A stretch of 36,845 nucleotides of DNA from Eubacteriales bacterium (GCA_030527715.1 JAUNAF010000015.1:1-36845), one strand, 5' to 3'; numbered from the stretch's first letter, positions 8,523-17,264 are shown. The notes: generated from the sequence alone by a model not told the origin. Numbers and translations: made by a program.

Positions 8523-9950
8523 ATGGAACCAGCACATGCAAACTCTTTTCTGGAGACAGAGAAGATAGGGAAACTCATGAAAAAATATGCCGTACCCTGT
8601 ATTATCTCACTGATCGTGGGGGCACTCTATAACATTGTGGATCAGATTTTTATTGCCAATGCAGATTATCTGGGATCCTACGGAAATGCAGCCAATACCG
8701 TTGTATTTCCGATGACAGTGCTGGCATTGGGCATCGCAGTGATGATCGGGGACGGATGCTGTGCCTTCGTCAGTATCAGCCTGGGGCAGAAGGATTCGGA
8801 AAAAGCACATAAAAGTGTTGGAAATGCGATTCTGCTCTGCGTGATCAGCAGTCTGATACTGGCGGCAGTCTACCTGATCTTTTCCGACCAGATTCTGACG
8901 GCATTCGGAGGAAGAGTCAATCCGGAGACCTTTTCCTTCGCCGGAGAGTATTTCTTTATCATCTCGCTCGGCATCCCGTTTTATATGTTCGGCCAGGCGA
9001 TGAATCCGGTGATCCGGTCAGACGGGAATCCGGGATTTGCGATGCTGGCCACGGTGGCAGGAGCTCTGGCAAATATCATCATCGATCCGATCATGATCTA
9101 TGGTCTTCTTGGTTGTCCAAAACTCGGCATGGCAGGTGCAGCGCTGGCAACCGTTATCGGTCAGATTTTGACAGCAGGACTGTCTGTCTGGTATCTTTGT
9201 CATATGAAGACGATCAGACTGGGCAGAAAGAGTTTCGGTCTCTGGGGAGGGCTGATGAAGCAGTTTCTGTCACTTGGACTGACCAGCCTGCTGGCACAGA
9301 TATCACTGGTCATTTCCATGGCGGCTGTTCAGAATATGTGTACCAGATACGGCGCCATGGATGCCGTTTTCGGGCAGCCGGAATATGCGCAGATTCCTCT
9401 GGCGGTGCTCGGAATCGTTATGAAATTTTTCCAGATCGCGATTTCTGTCGCTATTGGTATGGCGGCGGGCTGCATTCCTGTGGTAGGATATAATATGGGT
9501 GCCGGACGATATGATCGCGCAAAGCAGCTGTTCAGTTATCTGATCGCAGGAGAACTGGCCGTCGGATTTGCAGCACTGCTGATCGTGGAACTGTTTCCGC
9601 AGCAGCTGATCAATATTTTCGGTGCCGCAAATGAGAGCGCATATTATACGGAATTCGCTGTTCGCAGTTTCCGTATTTATCTGTGTATGCTTCCGATCGC
9701 GACTTTAAATAAAGGAACCTTTATCTATCTGCAGGGAATGGGGAAAGCACTGGCATCCACGGTCATTACAATGACCCGAGAGATCGTCCTCGGCGTGGCA
9801 CTGCCGATCCTTCTGCCGATCATTTTCGGATTGAATGGTATTCTGTATTCATTTCCGGCAGCGGATATTCTGACTTTTTTCGTGGCAGTGATCGTAATTA
9901 CAGGAACTTATCGTGAATTAGATCAAAAAATGCAAAGGAGAAGCAAATGA
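8523..9950 (+). CDS. MATE-family multidrug/Na+ efflux protein
   Basis: Integral membrane protein of 475 residues with two homologous halves of about six helices each, matching the MATE (MOP superfamily) fold and length. Conserved stretches include ALYNIVDQIFIANADYLGSY near the N-terminus and the family-typical GYNMGAGRYDRAKQLF in the second half. It is expected to export cationic compounds or metabolites in exchange for Na+ or H+. The chosen ATG follows AAGGAGG with a 9-base spacer; the longer reading frame begins in the repeat element and lacks a site. The stop overlaps the next start (ATGA), so the kinase-like protein is translationally coupled to it. The substrate is unknown. Confidence 0.92.
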   Translation: MEPAHANSFLETEKIGKLMKKYAVPCIISLIVGALYNIVDQIFIANADYLGSYGNAANTVVFPMTVLALGIAVMIGDGCCAFVSISLGQKDSEKAHKSVGNAILLCVISSLILAAVYLIFSDQILTAFGGRVNPETFSFAGEYFFIISLGIPFYMFGQAMNPVIRSDGNPGFAMLATVAGALANIIIDPIMIYGLLGCPKLGMAGAALATVIGQILTAGLSVWYLCHMKTIRLGRKSFGLWGGLMKQFLSLGLTSLLAQISLVISMAAVQNMCTRYGAMDAVFGQPEYAQIPLAVLGIVMKFFQIAISVAIGMAAGCIPVVGYNMGAGRYDRAKQLFSYLIAGELAVGFAALLIVELFPQQLINIFGAANESAYYTEFAVRSFRIYLCMLPIATLNKGTFIYLQGMGKALASTVITMTREIVLGVALPILLPIIFGLNGILYSFPAADILTFFVAVIVITGTYRELDQKMQRRSK

Positions 9951-10549
9951 AACATCAGATCATAACTATCAGCCGTGAATTCGGCAGCGGCGGTCGTACC
10001 ATTGGAAAGCAGCTGGCACAAAAGCTGGGGATTCCATGCTACGATGAAGAGATCATCAATCAGATCGCAGAGGAGAGCGGTCTTACAAAAGAATTTATCA
10101 GGGAATCCGGAGAATATGCACCATCCGGAAGCTGGCTTGGAAATGCGCTGACAGGACGTGATTTATACGGACGTTCGATCAATGATGCTGTCTGGAATCT
10201 CCAGAAATCGGTAATACAGCAGCTGGCAGAGCAGGGAGACTGCGTGATCGTCGGACGTTGTGCGGATTATATTCTGCGGGAAACGGCGGACTGTCTGACG
10301 GTGTTTATCCATGCATCCCTTGAGAAGCGTGCAGAGCGGATCGTCAAGGTCTACGGTGAGCGGGAAGAATCTCCGAAAAAACGTCTTCAGGACAAGGACA
10401 GGCGGCGTAAGGCCTATTATCAGTTTTATACAGATGTGAAGTGGGGAGATGTCCGCAATTATCAGATCACCCTGGACAGCGGTGTGATCGGTATCGAAAA
10501 ATGTGTGGAGATCCTTGCAGATCTATATCAGACAAAACGTGAAAAGTAG
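9947..10549 (+). CDS. Cytidylate kinase-like family protein
   Basis: Cytoplasmic P-loop protein of 200 residues in the cytidylate-kinase-like family, distinct from housekeeping Cmk. It starts with ITISREFGSGGRTIGKQLA, which carries the P-loop-like GSGGRTIG, and continues with YDEEIINQIAEESG and VIVGRCADYIL, the usual family blocks. A lid-like basic segment (RLQDKDRRRKAYYQFYTDVKWGD) follows at about 145-167. Members are presumed nucleotide or small-molecule kinases but substrates are mostly unproved. The ATGA overlap with the MATE gene implies co-expression, but the shared role is unknown. The macro-domain gene starts 21 bases downstream. Confidence 0.85.
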   Translation: MKHQIITISREFGSGGRTIGKQLAQKLGIPCYDEEIINQIAEESGLTKEFIRESGEYAPSGSWLGNALTGRDLYGRSINDAVWNLQKSVIQQLAEQGDCVIVGRCADYILRETADCLTVFIHASLEKRAERIVKVYGEREESPKKRLQDKDRRRKAYYQFYTDVKWGDVRNYQITLDSGVIGIEKCVEILADLYQTKREK

Positions 10550-10570
10550 GGTGATCCGGAGGAAAAATAA

Positions 10571-11683
10571 ATGCCTTTTAAGATCGTGAGAAATGACATC
10601 ACCAGAATGCAGGTGGATGCCGTTGTAAATACCGCCAATGAATCTGTGGGATACGGCAGCGGACTGGACACAGCTGTTTACCGCACGGCGGGAGAGCGTG
10701 AGCTTTTGAATGCGAGAGCCAAGATCGGCAGAATGCAGCAGGGAGATGCGGCGGTGACGCCGGGATTTCGGCTGCCGGCAAAATATATTATTCATGCAGT
10801 GAGTCCGTTCTACATCGACGGAAACTCCGGTGAGGAGAAACTGCTGAGATCCTGCTATCGGAAAAGCCTGATGCTTGCAAGAGAGAAGCACTGCCGCAGC
10901 ATTGCGTTTCCGCTGATCTCCACGGGTGGCTACGGCTATCCAAAAGAAGAGGGCATGCGGGTCGCAGTGGATGAGATCAATGCCTTTCTGATGAAGTATG
11001 AGATGCTGGTCTATCTGGTGGTATTTGACGCGGAGGCGACCACGCTCGGAACAAAGCTTTATCCGGATCTGGAATCCTACATTGACAGTCACTATGTCAT
11101 GACGCATGAGAGGGCAGAGTACGGACCGGAGAAGTTTGAAGAGGCGCGGGTTGAAAATCTTGACCTGTCGGATGATTTTGATCTGGGGGATGAGGGATTT
11201 CAAAACGAGAGTTCGGAGCGGAGATCCAGGAGAACACTGGATATCAGCAGAACGCTTGCAGGAAAACCTGAGCTGCAGGAGCAGTCCTATGAGGACTTTA
11301 TCACGGAAAAAGAGTCTGCACTGCAGAAGAGGATGCGGCATATGTCGGATACCTTTCAGCAGTATCTGCTGTATCTGATCGAGCAGAAACATCTGACGAA
11401 TGCTGAGGTCTATAAGAGAGCCATCATCACAAAGCAGCTGTTCTCCAAGATCAAGCTGAATGAGACATATCATCCGGATAAGGCGACCGCGATGCGGCTG
11501 TGCATCGGTGCAAAACTGAATCTGGATGAGACCAGGGATCTGCTGGCGCGGGCAGGATATGCGCTGTCACCGTGTGACCGGCGGGATATTATTTTTTCCT
11601 ACTTTATTGAAAAACAGATCTATGACATGATAGAGATCGATATTACTCTGGAAGAGCATGGTCTTCCGTGTTTTATCGAGTAG
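10571..11683 (+). CDS. Macro-domain protein with C-terminal HTH-like domain
   Basis: A 370-residue two-domain protein. Residues about 1-175 form a macro domain (ADP-ribose or related nucleotide binding or hydrolase): VDAVVNTANESVGYGSGLD gives the N-terminal binding strand and loop, and PLISTGGYGYPKEEG the second phosphate-binding loop. An acidic, low-complexity linker (about 190-250) leads to a helical domain (about 255-370) whose TNAEVYKRAIITKQLFSKI and TAMRLCIGAKLNLDETRDLLARAGY segments resemble a lambda-repressor-like HTH found in many Firmicutes proteins. The start has GGAGG upstream. It may be in one transcript with the MATE and kinase genes, and a terminator follows. Binding of an ADP-ribose-type ligand is inferred from the family. 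Confidence 0.85.
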   Translation: MPFKIVRNDITRMQVDAVVNTANESVGYGSGLDTAVYRTAGERELLNARAKIGRMQQGDAAVTPGFRLPAKYIIHAVSPFYIDGNSGEEKLLRSCYRKSLMLAREKHCRSIAFPLISTGGYGYPKEEGMRVAVDEINAFLMKYEMLVYLVVFDAEATTLGTKLYPDLESYIDSHYVMTHERAEYGPEKFEEARVENLDLSDDFDLGDEGFQNESSERRSRRTLDISRTLAGKPELQEQSYEDFITEKESALQKRMRHMSDTFQQYLLYLIEQKHLTNAEVYKRAIITKQLFSKIKLNETYHPDKATAMRLCIGAKLNLDETRDLLARAGYALSPCDRRDIIFSYFIEKQIYDMIEIDITLEEHGLPCFIE

Positions 11684-11695
11684 TCGAAGTACGAT

Positions 11696-11727
11696 GGAAG
11701 GTCGCTCGCAGGGCGACCTTCCTTTTT
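11696..11727 (+). terminator. Terminator after macro-domain gene
   Basis: Perfect 10-base stem GGAAGGTCGC (11696-11705) with GCGACCTTCC (11713-11722), then five T, starting 13 bases after the stop codon. Confidence 0.92.
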
Positions 11728-11800
11728 ATAGTTTATGCTAAAGTTACCTCAGACAGAGAACAAAACAGATACACCGGTTTGGAAAGAGAGGTAACGGACA

Positions 11801-12490
11801 ATGAAAAAGAATTTGACAGAGGTAGTATTTATTCTGGACAGAAGCGGTTCCATGAGCGGGCTGGAGGCGGACACGATCGGAGGGTTCAATTCCATGCTGG
11901 AGAGACAGCGAAAGGGCGAGGGTGAGGTCTATATTTCGACAGTGCTGTTTGATGATAAGGTGGAGGTGCTCCATGACCGCGTGGATATCTCAAAGGTGGA
12001 GCCGATGAATGACAGCCAGTACTATGTCAGAGGCTGCACGGCTCTGCTGGATGCGTTGGGAGGAGCGATCCATCATATCGGAAATGTTCACAAGTATGCG
12101 AGGGAGGAGGACCGTCCGGAGAAGACGCTGTTTATCATTACCACCGACGGAATGGAGAATGCCAGCAGACACTACACCTATGATGAGGTGAAGCGGATGA
12201 CAGAGCGGCAGCAGGAGCGTTACGGATGGGAATTTCTGTTCCTCGGAGCGAATATCGATGCGATCTCGGAGGCTGCAAGATTCGGCATCCGATCTGACCG
12301 CGCAGTGAATTATGAGTGTGACAGCACAGGAACAAAGCTGAATTACAAGGTGCTCAGTGATGCGGTCAGTGCGATGAGATGCGCCAGCTCCAGAGCGGAA
12401 GCAGACATGTCTTTAAGTGCTCCGGAGCTCCTGGATCCGATCCGAAAAGATCATCAGAAAAGAAGTAGAAAAACGTTTTACAAAAGATAG
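11801..12490 (+). CDS. VWA-domain protein
   Basis: A 229-residue cytoplasmic protein that is essentially one von Willebrand factor A domain. The metal-ion-dependent adhesion site is visible as DRSGS (D13, S15, S17), a Thr in VRGCTALLDAL, and the Asp of IITTDGMEN. TerY-like and stand-alone bacterial VWA proteins share this layout; they act as metal-dependent protein-binding modules in stress systems and complexes. No signal peptide or membrane segment. AGAGAGG lies upstream of the ATG. It follows the macro-domain gene across a terminator, so it probably has its own promoter, although none is clear in the 73-base gap. The partner protein is unknown. Confidence 0.86.
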   Translation: MKKNLTEVVFILDRSGSMSGLEADTIGGFNSMLERQRKGEGEVYISTVLFDDKVEVLHDRVDISKVEPMNDSQYYVRGCTALLDALGGAIHHIGNVHKYAREEDRPEKTLFIITTDGMENASRHYTYDEVKRMTERQQERYGWEFLFLGANIDAISEAARFGIRSDRAVNYECDSTGTKLNYKVLSDAVSAMRCASSRAEADMSLSAPELLDPIRKDHQKRSRKTFYKR

Positions 12491-12572
12491 TCACCTGTGG
12501 TAGTATAGAGGCACACATAACTGAACGGTCAATCTTTGACTGGAAAAGCAAAACAAACAGGAGGATTTCAAC

Positions 12573-13751
12573 ATGGAGAATTTCAGCTTTTATGCACCTA
12601 CTTATTTTGCGTTCGGTGAGGGTGCTGAATTACAGGCAGGGGAACTGGTAAAAAGATTTGGCGGAAGCAGAGTTCTGATCCACTACGGCGGGGGCAGTGT
12701 TGTGAGATCAGGCCTGCTGGACCGTGTAAAGGGATCTCTGGAGGCAGCAGGTCTTTCCTGGATCGAGCTGGGCGGCGTAAAGCCGAATCCGAGAAGCGGA
12801 CTGGTATATGAAGGTATCGAGCTCTGCCGCAGAGAGAAGGTAGATTTCATTCTTGCAGTAGGCGGCGGAAGCACGATCGATTCCTCAAAGGCGATCGCAG
12901 CAGGTACCGTCTATGACGGAGATTTCTGGGATTTCTATGAGGGAAAACTGGTGACAGAGGCACTGCCGGTCGGAACGATCCTGACCATTGCGGCAGCAGG
13001 CTCCGAGGGTTCCCCGGATTCCGTGATCACCAAGGAAGAAGGCATGATCAAGCGCGGTGCGACCGGAGAGGCGTACAGACCGAAATTCTCGATCCTGAAC
13101 CCGGCACTGACAAAGACGCTGTCTGCATATCAGACCGCCTGCGGTGTGACAGATATCATTGCACATCTGTATGAGCGCTATCTCACCAACACGAAGAATG
13201 TGGAGACGACCGACTGCATGATCGAAGGCCTGATGCAGGCTATGATCCATGAGGGTAAGAAGGTCATGGCAGATCTGGAAGATTATGATGCAAGAGCCAA
13301 CATCATGTGGGCAGGCATGGTCGGTCATAACAACTGCTGCGGCGTAGGCAGAACTCAGGACTGGACCAGCCATAATATCGAGCATGAATTATCAGCTTTA
13401 TATGACTGTGCACACGGTGCAGGACTTGCAGTGACCATGCCGGCAGTGTTCAGCTACACAATGAAGCAGGATGTTGCACGTTTTGCCAGAGTGGCTGTGA
13501 AAGTCTGGGGATGTCAGATGGACGAGGAGCATCCGGAGAAGACTGCGAAAGAAGGAATCGAAGCACTGCGCAGCTTCCTGATCTCCATCGGTATGCCGAA
13601 GAATTTTGCAGAGCTCGGTGCTAAGGAGGAAGATATTCCGAAGCTGGCAGATGTCTGCTGCAACGGAAGCGCAGCCTCTGACGGAAAGCTGCACGGCTTT
13701 ACGACTCTGGAGAAGAGTGATGTGGAGGCAATCTACAGAATGATGCTGTAG
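12573..13751 (+). CDS. Iron-containing alcohol dehydrogenase (butanol dehydrogenase-like)
   Basis: A 392-residue group III metal-dependent alcohol dehydrogenase, expected to reduce aldehydes to alcohols with NAD(P)H in the cytoplasm. The N-terminal dinucleotide-binding half shows VGGGSTIDSSKAIAAG, the family signature. Metal ligands are D194, H198, H267 and H281, with the last two 14 residues apart as in FucO. Length and motifs best match the butanol-dehydrogenase (YqhD/BdhA) branch, which often prefers NADPH. The start has CAGGAGG upstream. It stands alone after the VWA gene. The exact aldehyde is not decidable from sequence. Confidence 0.9.
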   Translation: MENFSFYAPTYFAFGEGAELQAGELVKRFGGSRVLIHYGGGSVVRSGLLDRVKGSLEAAGLSWIELGGVKPNPRSGLVYEGIELCRREKVDFILAVGGGSTIDSSKAIAAGTVYDGDFWDFYEGKLVTEALPVGTILTIAAAGSEGSPDSVITKEEGMIKRGATGEAYRPKFSILNPALTKTLSAYQTACGVTDIIAHLYERYLTNTKNVETTDCMIEGLMQAMIHEGKKVMADLEDYDARANIMWAGMVGHNNCCGVGRTQDWTSHNIEHELSALYDCAHGAGLAVTMPAVFSYTMKQDVARFARVAVKVWGCQMDEEHPEKTAKEGIEALRSFLISIGMPKNFAELGAKEEDIPKLADVCCNGSAASDGKLHGFTTLEKSDVEAIYRMML

Positions 13752-13804
13752 GCTTTATAGCCAGGTCAAAGAAATTCGTATATCCTGAAGTTTGAAGTTT
13801 TCTC

Positions 13805-13833
13805 TTGGATGTCGGAGAGCGATTCTGTATAAT
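13805..13833 (+). promoter_or_regulatory. Sigma-A promoter for LysE-type gene
   Basis: TTGGAT (13805-13810), a 17-base spacer and perfect TATAAT (13828-13833), 61 bases before the chosen ATG. It lies inside the upstream extension of the reading frame, which argues for the later start. Confidence 0.75.
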
Positions 13834-13893
13834 AGGAAAGCAATTCGACGCATTCCGTCGAGGACAGAAAATATCAGGAGGACGATTTACATT

Positions 13894-14502
13894 ATGCCGC
13901 TTGCTCTGATTCCATCATTCATATTTTACAGTATTATTTCAGGAATTACGCCGGGACCGGCGAATCTCTGCTCCTTTTCAGCAGCGATCCGATACGGAAA
14001 AAAAGCAGCCCTCAGACAGTGGAGAGGGCTGTTTACCGGCTATGCCGTCGTTGCATTTGCATCTGCGTTTATCACCTATTTTGTCGGCGCAGCCTTCGAT
14101 AAATTTCTATGGCTCTTTTCTGCCGTCGGTTTTGTCTATATCATGTGGCTTGCATTTCATATGCTGACCATGAAAATAGAGGAGGGAGAGACCAGATCGG
14201 AATGCTCCTTTAAGGACGGCTTTATCGTTCAGATCACGAATGTGAAAATCATGATCTTCTGCCTGAGCGCGCTCGGGATCTATGTGCTGCCGTATGACAG
14301 CTCCCTGAAAGCCCTGCTGTTGACAGCGGTGATCCTGCCGTTCACAGGGCCGATCGCAAACCTTGCGTGGCTGTTTGCGGGGAGTCTGCTCAAAAGCACC
14401 TACGAGAAACATCAGAAGGCCTGGAATATTGCCATGGCAGTCTCTCTGATGCTGTGTGCGGTCAGTATTTTAAAGGCAGGATACAGTAGTTTTCCTCTGT
14501 AA
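13894..14502 (+). CDS. LysE/RhtB-family exporter
   Basis: A 202-residue membrane protein with about six hydrophobic helices. The N-terminal GITPGPANLCSFSAAIRYGKKAAL is the conserved LysE/RhtB signature (GxxPGP), and VQITNVKIMIFCLSALG matches the family's NPK-like central motif in altered form. It probably exports amino acids or related metabolites. The ATG at 13894 follows AGGAGGA; a longer frame begins at 13792 but includes the promoter. A small inverted repeat CGACG/CGTCG lies in the leader. Its substrate is unknown, and it shows no operon partner. Confidence 0.86.
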   Translation: MPLALIPSFIFYSIISGITPGPANLCSFSAAIRYGKKAALRQWRGLFTGYAVVAFASAFITYFVGAAFDKFLWLFSAVGFVYIMWLAFHMLTMKIEEGETRSECSFKDGFIVQITNVKIMIFCLSALGIYVLPYDSSLKALLLTAVILPFTGPIANLAWLFAGSLLKSTYEKHQKAWNIAMAVSLMLCAVSILKAGYSSFPL

Positions 14503-14573
14503 CCGGAGTGTCGTAGGAGTACGGGATGCTGCATCTCGGTCGGAAAATGAAATTTAAGATAGTGTTTATAACT

Positions 14574-14597
14574 GCCATCTGCCCTTCGGCAGATGGC
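14574..14597 (+). terminator. Hairpin after LysE-type gene
   Basis: Perfect 10-base stem GCCATCTGCC/GGCAGATGGC with a CTTC loop. The following sequence TTCTTACTG is only weakly T-rich, so termination strength is uncertain. The rest of the 243-base gap (14503-14745) holds a short palindrome, CTGCTAGCAG, and the next promoter. Confidence 0.65.
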
Positions 14598-14675
14598 TTC
14601 TTACTGCTGCTAGCAGACATTGTATCATGGTAGATAAGTGAAAAAAAGCTTAGTGAGGGAGGACAAAATTTACGT

Positions 14676-14705
14676 TTGACTAACAATTACTTTGAATGTT
14701 AAGAT
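14676..14705 (+). promoter_or_regulatory. Candidate promoter for small protein/P-type ATPase operon
   Basis: TTGACT (14676-14681), an 18-base spacer and TAAGAT (14700-14705). It is 40 bases upstream of the small-protein start. Confidence 0.45.
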
Positions 14706-14745
14706 ATTGACATTAAAAAGACTGACGACACAGGAGGAACATACT

Positions 14746-15045
14746 ATGACTATTGATTGGAAGAAGATCGGACTTTTTGCAGGCGGTACATTATTTGGAA
14801 CAGCAGGCATCAAGATTTTAGCAAGCGATGATGCTAAGAAATTTTATACACAGTGTACAGCAGCCGTACTCAGAGGAAAATCCTGTGTGATGAAGACTGT
14901 AAACACTGTTCAGGAAAACGCAGAGGATATCTATGAGGACGCAAAGCAGATCAATGAGGAGCGCGCTGCAAAGGCTGAGGCTGCAGAATTTGAAGATGCA
15001 AAAGAAGCCGCAGAGGAAGCTGTAGAAGAGACTGCTGCAGAATAA
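14746..15045 (+). CDS. Small membrane-anchored protein (DUF6110-like), P-type ATPase partner
   Basis: A 99-residue protein. Its N-terminal segment KIGLFAGGTLFGTAGIKIL looks like a single glycine-rich membrane helix or re-entrant anchor. It is followed by a charged helical tail very rich in Ala and Glu (about residues 50-99) that probably forms a coiled coil. It resembles the small DUF6110-type proteins found next to metal P-type ATPases in Clostridia; the family name is from memory, not a search. The ATG follows AGGAGGA; the longer reading frame starts inside the promoter. The ATPase begins 82 bases downstream across a hairpin, which suggests joint expression. A role as an ATPase accessory protein is inferred from position only. 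Confidence 0.75.
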   Translation: MTIDWKKIGLFAGGTLFGTAGIKILASDDAKKFYTQCTAAVLRGKSCVMKTVNTVQENAEDIYEDAKQINEERAAKAEAAEFEDAKEAAEEAVEETAAE

Positions 15046-15046
15046 G

Positions 15047-15109
15047 CATAAGAGATGATCTGAAGGGAGCCCGGTGTACAGTCAAAAGACTGCTCCGGCT
15101 CCTCTTATG
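15047..15109 (+). other. Large intercistronic RNA hairpin
   Basis: Nested inverted repeats: outer CATAAGA (15047-15053) with TCTTATG (15103-15109), then GGAGCCCGG (15066-15074) with CCGGCTCC (15095-15102; one bulged C), then CAGTC/GACTG around AAAA. There is no T run, so processing, mRNA stability or partial read-through control is more likely than simple termination. Confidence 0.6.
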
Positions 15110-15127
15110 TTATAGAGAGGATACCTG

Positions 15128-17203
15128 ATGAAATTTAAGATATTACATGAAAATACCGGTCGTATCAGAGTGCACCTGATGCAGAGCCGCATGAGCTTTG
15201 CGCAGGCAGATGCACTGCTGTACTATCTGCAGTCTCAGGAGTTCATCACCTTTGCAAAGGTAAATGAGAGAACCTGCGATGCGACGGTAAAGTTTTACGG
15301 ATGCAGGGATGAGGTCATCCGTGTTCTGCGCGAATTCGGTTATGACCGTATTCAGGTCCCGGCGGAGGTCGTTGAGAATTCCAGCCGTGCACTGAACAGT
15401 GAATATCAGGAGAAGGTAGTAGAGCACATCGTATATCATTATGCGCGCAAATGGTTCCTGCCGTATCCGATCCGTCTGGCCTACACAGCTTACAAGACCG
15501 TCGGCTTTGTATGGAAGGGACTGAAGTGTCTGGCTGCCCGCAAGATCGAGGTGCCGGTGCTGGATGCTACCGCGATCACTGTTTCGATGCTGCGCGGCGA
15601 TATAGATACGGCCGGTTCGGTGATGTTTATGCTCGGTATCGGTGAACTGCTGGAAGACTGGACCCACAAGAAGTCTGTGGCGGATCTCGCAGGTACGATG
15701 GCGCTGAATGTCAGCAATGTCTGGGTAAAGACCGAGCAGGGCGATGTGCTTCTTCCGGTGAATAAGGTACAGCAGGGCGACACGATCGTTGTACATATGG
15801 GTACGGTGATCCCGTTCGACGGCATAGTGGTCGAGGGAGAGGCTATGGTAAATCAGGCATCTCTCACAGGAGAATCCGTGGCTGTCCGCAAGGTGGAGGA
15901 GAGTGCCGTTTATGCAGGTACGACTCTGGAGGAAGGCGAGCTGACGATCCGCGTCAAGAGCGCCGGCGGCGGAAGTCGTTATGAGAAGATCGTGACGATG
16001 ATCGAGGAGACGGAAAAACTGAAATCCGGACTCGAGAGTCAGGCAGAGCATCTGGCAGACCGTCTGGTACCGTACTGTCTCGGAGGAACCGTGCTGACCT
16101 ATCTGCTGACAAGAAATGTGACCAAGGCACTGTCCGTGCTGATGGTAGACTATTCCTGTGCGCTGAAGCTGGCGATGCCGGTATCCGTACTTTCTGCGAT
16201 CAGAGAGGCAAATCTCCATCATCTGACCGTAAAGGGCGGTAAGTTCCTGGAGGCTGCCGCTGAGGCAGATACGATCGTATTTGACAAGACCGGTACTCTG
16301 ACCAAGGCACAGCCGACGGTTGCAAAGGTAGTTCCGTTCAATGAGCAGAGCGCAGATGAGCTGCTGCGTATCGCTGCCTGCCTGGAGGAGCATTTCCCGC
16401 ATTCGATCGCAAGAGCAGTCGTACAGGCTGCAAAGGCAAAAGATCTTGTGCATGATGAGATGCACAGTAAGGTAGAATATATCGTTGCCCACGGTATTGC
16501 CACGACGATCGGTGAGAGCAGAGCGATCATCGGAAGTGCGCACTTTGTATTTGAGGATGAAAAGGCTCTGATTCCGGAAGGAAAGCAGGAGCTGTATGAT
16601 ACGCTTCCTGAGGAATATTCTCATCTGTATCTGGCAGTGGACGGCAAACTGGCTGCTGTGATCTGTATTGAGGATCCGCTCAGAGAAGAGGCGGAGGGCG
16701 TAGTCGGTACTCTGAAGAAGATGGGATTGAAGGTCGTGATGATGACCGGCGACAGCGACCGCACTGCGAGAAGCATCGCAGCCCGCGTCGGTGTAGATGA
16801 GTATTATTCAGAAGTTCTGCCGGAGGATAAGGCTGAGTTTGTGGAAAAAGAAAAGGCACTCGGCCGCAAGGTGATCATGATCGGAGACGGCATCAATGAT
16901 TCACCGGCACTGTCTGCAGCAGATGTCGGCATTGCGATCAGTGACGGTGCGGAGCTCGCCAGAGAGATCGCAGATATCACTGTCGGAAAGGATGATCTTT
17001 ACCAGCTGGTGATCCTCAGACATCTGAGTGAATGCCTGATGCGCAGGATCAGAAAGAACTACAGATCGATCGTCGGCTTCAACTCGCTGCTGATCGTGCT
17101 CGGTGTCATGGGCATCATCCAGCCGACGACCTCAGCACTACTGCACAATACCTCCACACTGCTGATCGGCATGAGTGGAATGACAAATCTGTTAGAGGGA
17201 TAA
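15128..17203 (+). CDS. Metal-type P1B-like ATPase lacking the CPC motif
   Basis: A 691-residue P-type ATPase. Residues 1-70 form an HMA-like fold without a CxxC metal-binding pair. The actuator domain has TGES, the phosphorylation site is DKTGTLT (D386), and the hinge GDGINDSPAL is intact, so it should be catalytically active. In the transport helix the usual CPCAL motif reads YSCAL (Y342, S343, C344, then K347), so the first Cys and the Pro are missing. Sequence grouping is with heavy-metal exporters, but the ion cannot be assigned as Cu, Zn or Cd from this site. It is paired with the small anchored protein just upstream and followed by a strong terminator. Confidence 0.9.
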   Translation: MKFKILHENTGRIRVHLMQSRMSFAQADALLYYLQSQEFITFAKVNERTCDATVKFYGCRDEVIRVLREFGYDRIQVPAEVVENSSRALNSEYQEKVVEHIVYHYARKWFLPYPIRLAYTAYKTVGFVWKGLKCLAARKIEVPVLDATAITVSMLRGDIDTAGSVMFMLGIGELLEDWTHKKSVADLAGTMALNVSNVWVKTEQGDVLLPVNKVQQGDTIVVHMGTVIPFDGIVVEGEAMVNQASLTGESVAVRKVEESAVYAGTTLEEGELTIRVKSAGGGSRYEKIVTMIEETEKLKSGLESQAEHLADRLVPYCLGGTVLTYLLTRNVTKALSVLMVDYSCALKLAMPVSVLSAIREANLHHLTVKGGKFLEAAAEADTIVFDKTGTLTKAQPTVAKVVPFNEQSADELLRIAACLEEHFPHSIARAVVQAAKAKDLVHDEMHSKVEYIVAHGIATTIGESRAIIGSAHFVFEDEKALIPEGKQELYDTLPEEYSHLYLAVDGKLAAVICIEDPLREEAEGVVGTLKKMGLKVVMMTGDSDRTARSIAARVGVDEYYSEVLPEDKAEFVEKEKALGRKVIMIGDGINDSPALSAADVGIAISDGAELAREIADITVGKDDLYQLVILRHLSECLMRRIRKNYRSIVGFNSLLIVLGVMGIIQPTTSALLHNTSTLLIGMSGMTNLLEG

Positions 17204-17217
17204 ATAAGGAAAAGCAG

Positions 17218-17264
17218 AAAGCCTGCACAGAATCTATCTTGGATAGAGCTGTGCAGGCTTTTTT
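17218..17264 (+). terminator. Terminator after P-type ATPase gene
   Basis: Perfect 13-base stem AAAGCCTGCACAG (17218-17230) with CTGTGCAGGCTTT (17249-17261), then further T, starting 15 bases after the stop. Confidence 0.93.

Noticed and set aside
10523-11473. 316-codon minus-strand ORF over the macro-domain gene
   Set aside because: Shadow of a well-supported plus-strand gene with no domain of its own.
11668-11925. 85-codon plus-strand ORF bridging the macro and VWA genes
   Set aside because: It runs through a terminator and overlaps the VWA start in another frame; no ribosome site.
15143-16624. 493-codon minus-strand ORF over the P-type ATPase gene
   Set aside because: Composition (many His, Cys, Arg, Leu) is that of a complement-strand shadow; the plus frame has all ATPase motifs.
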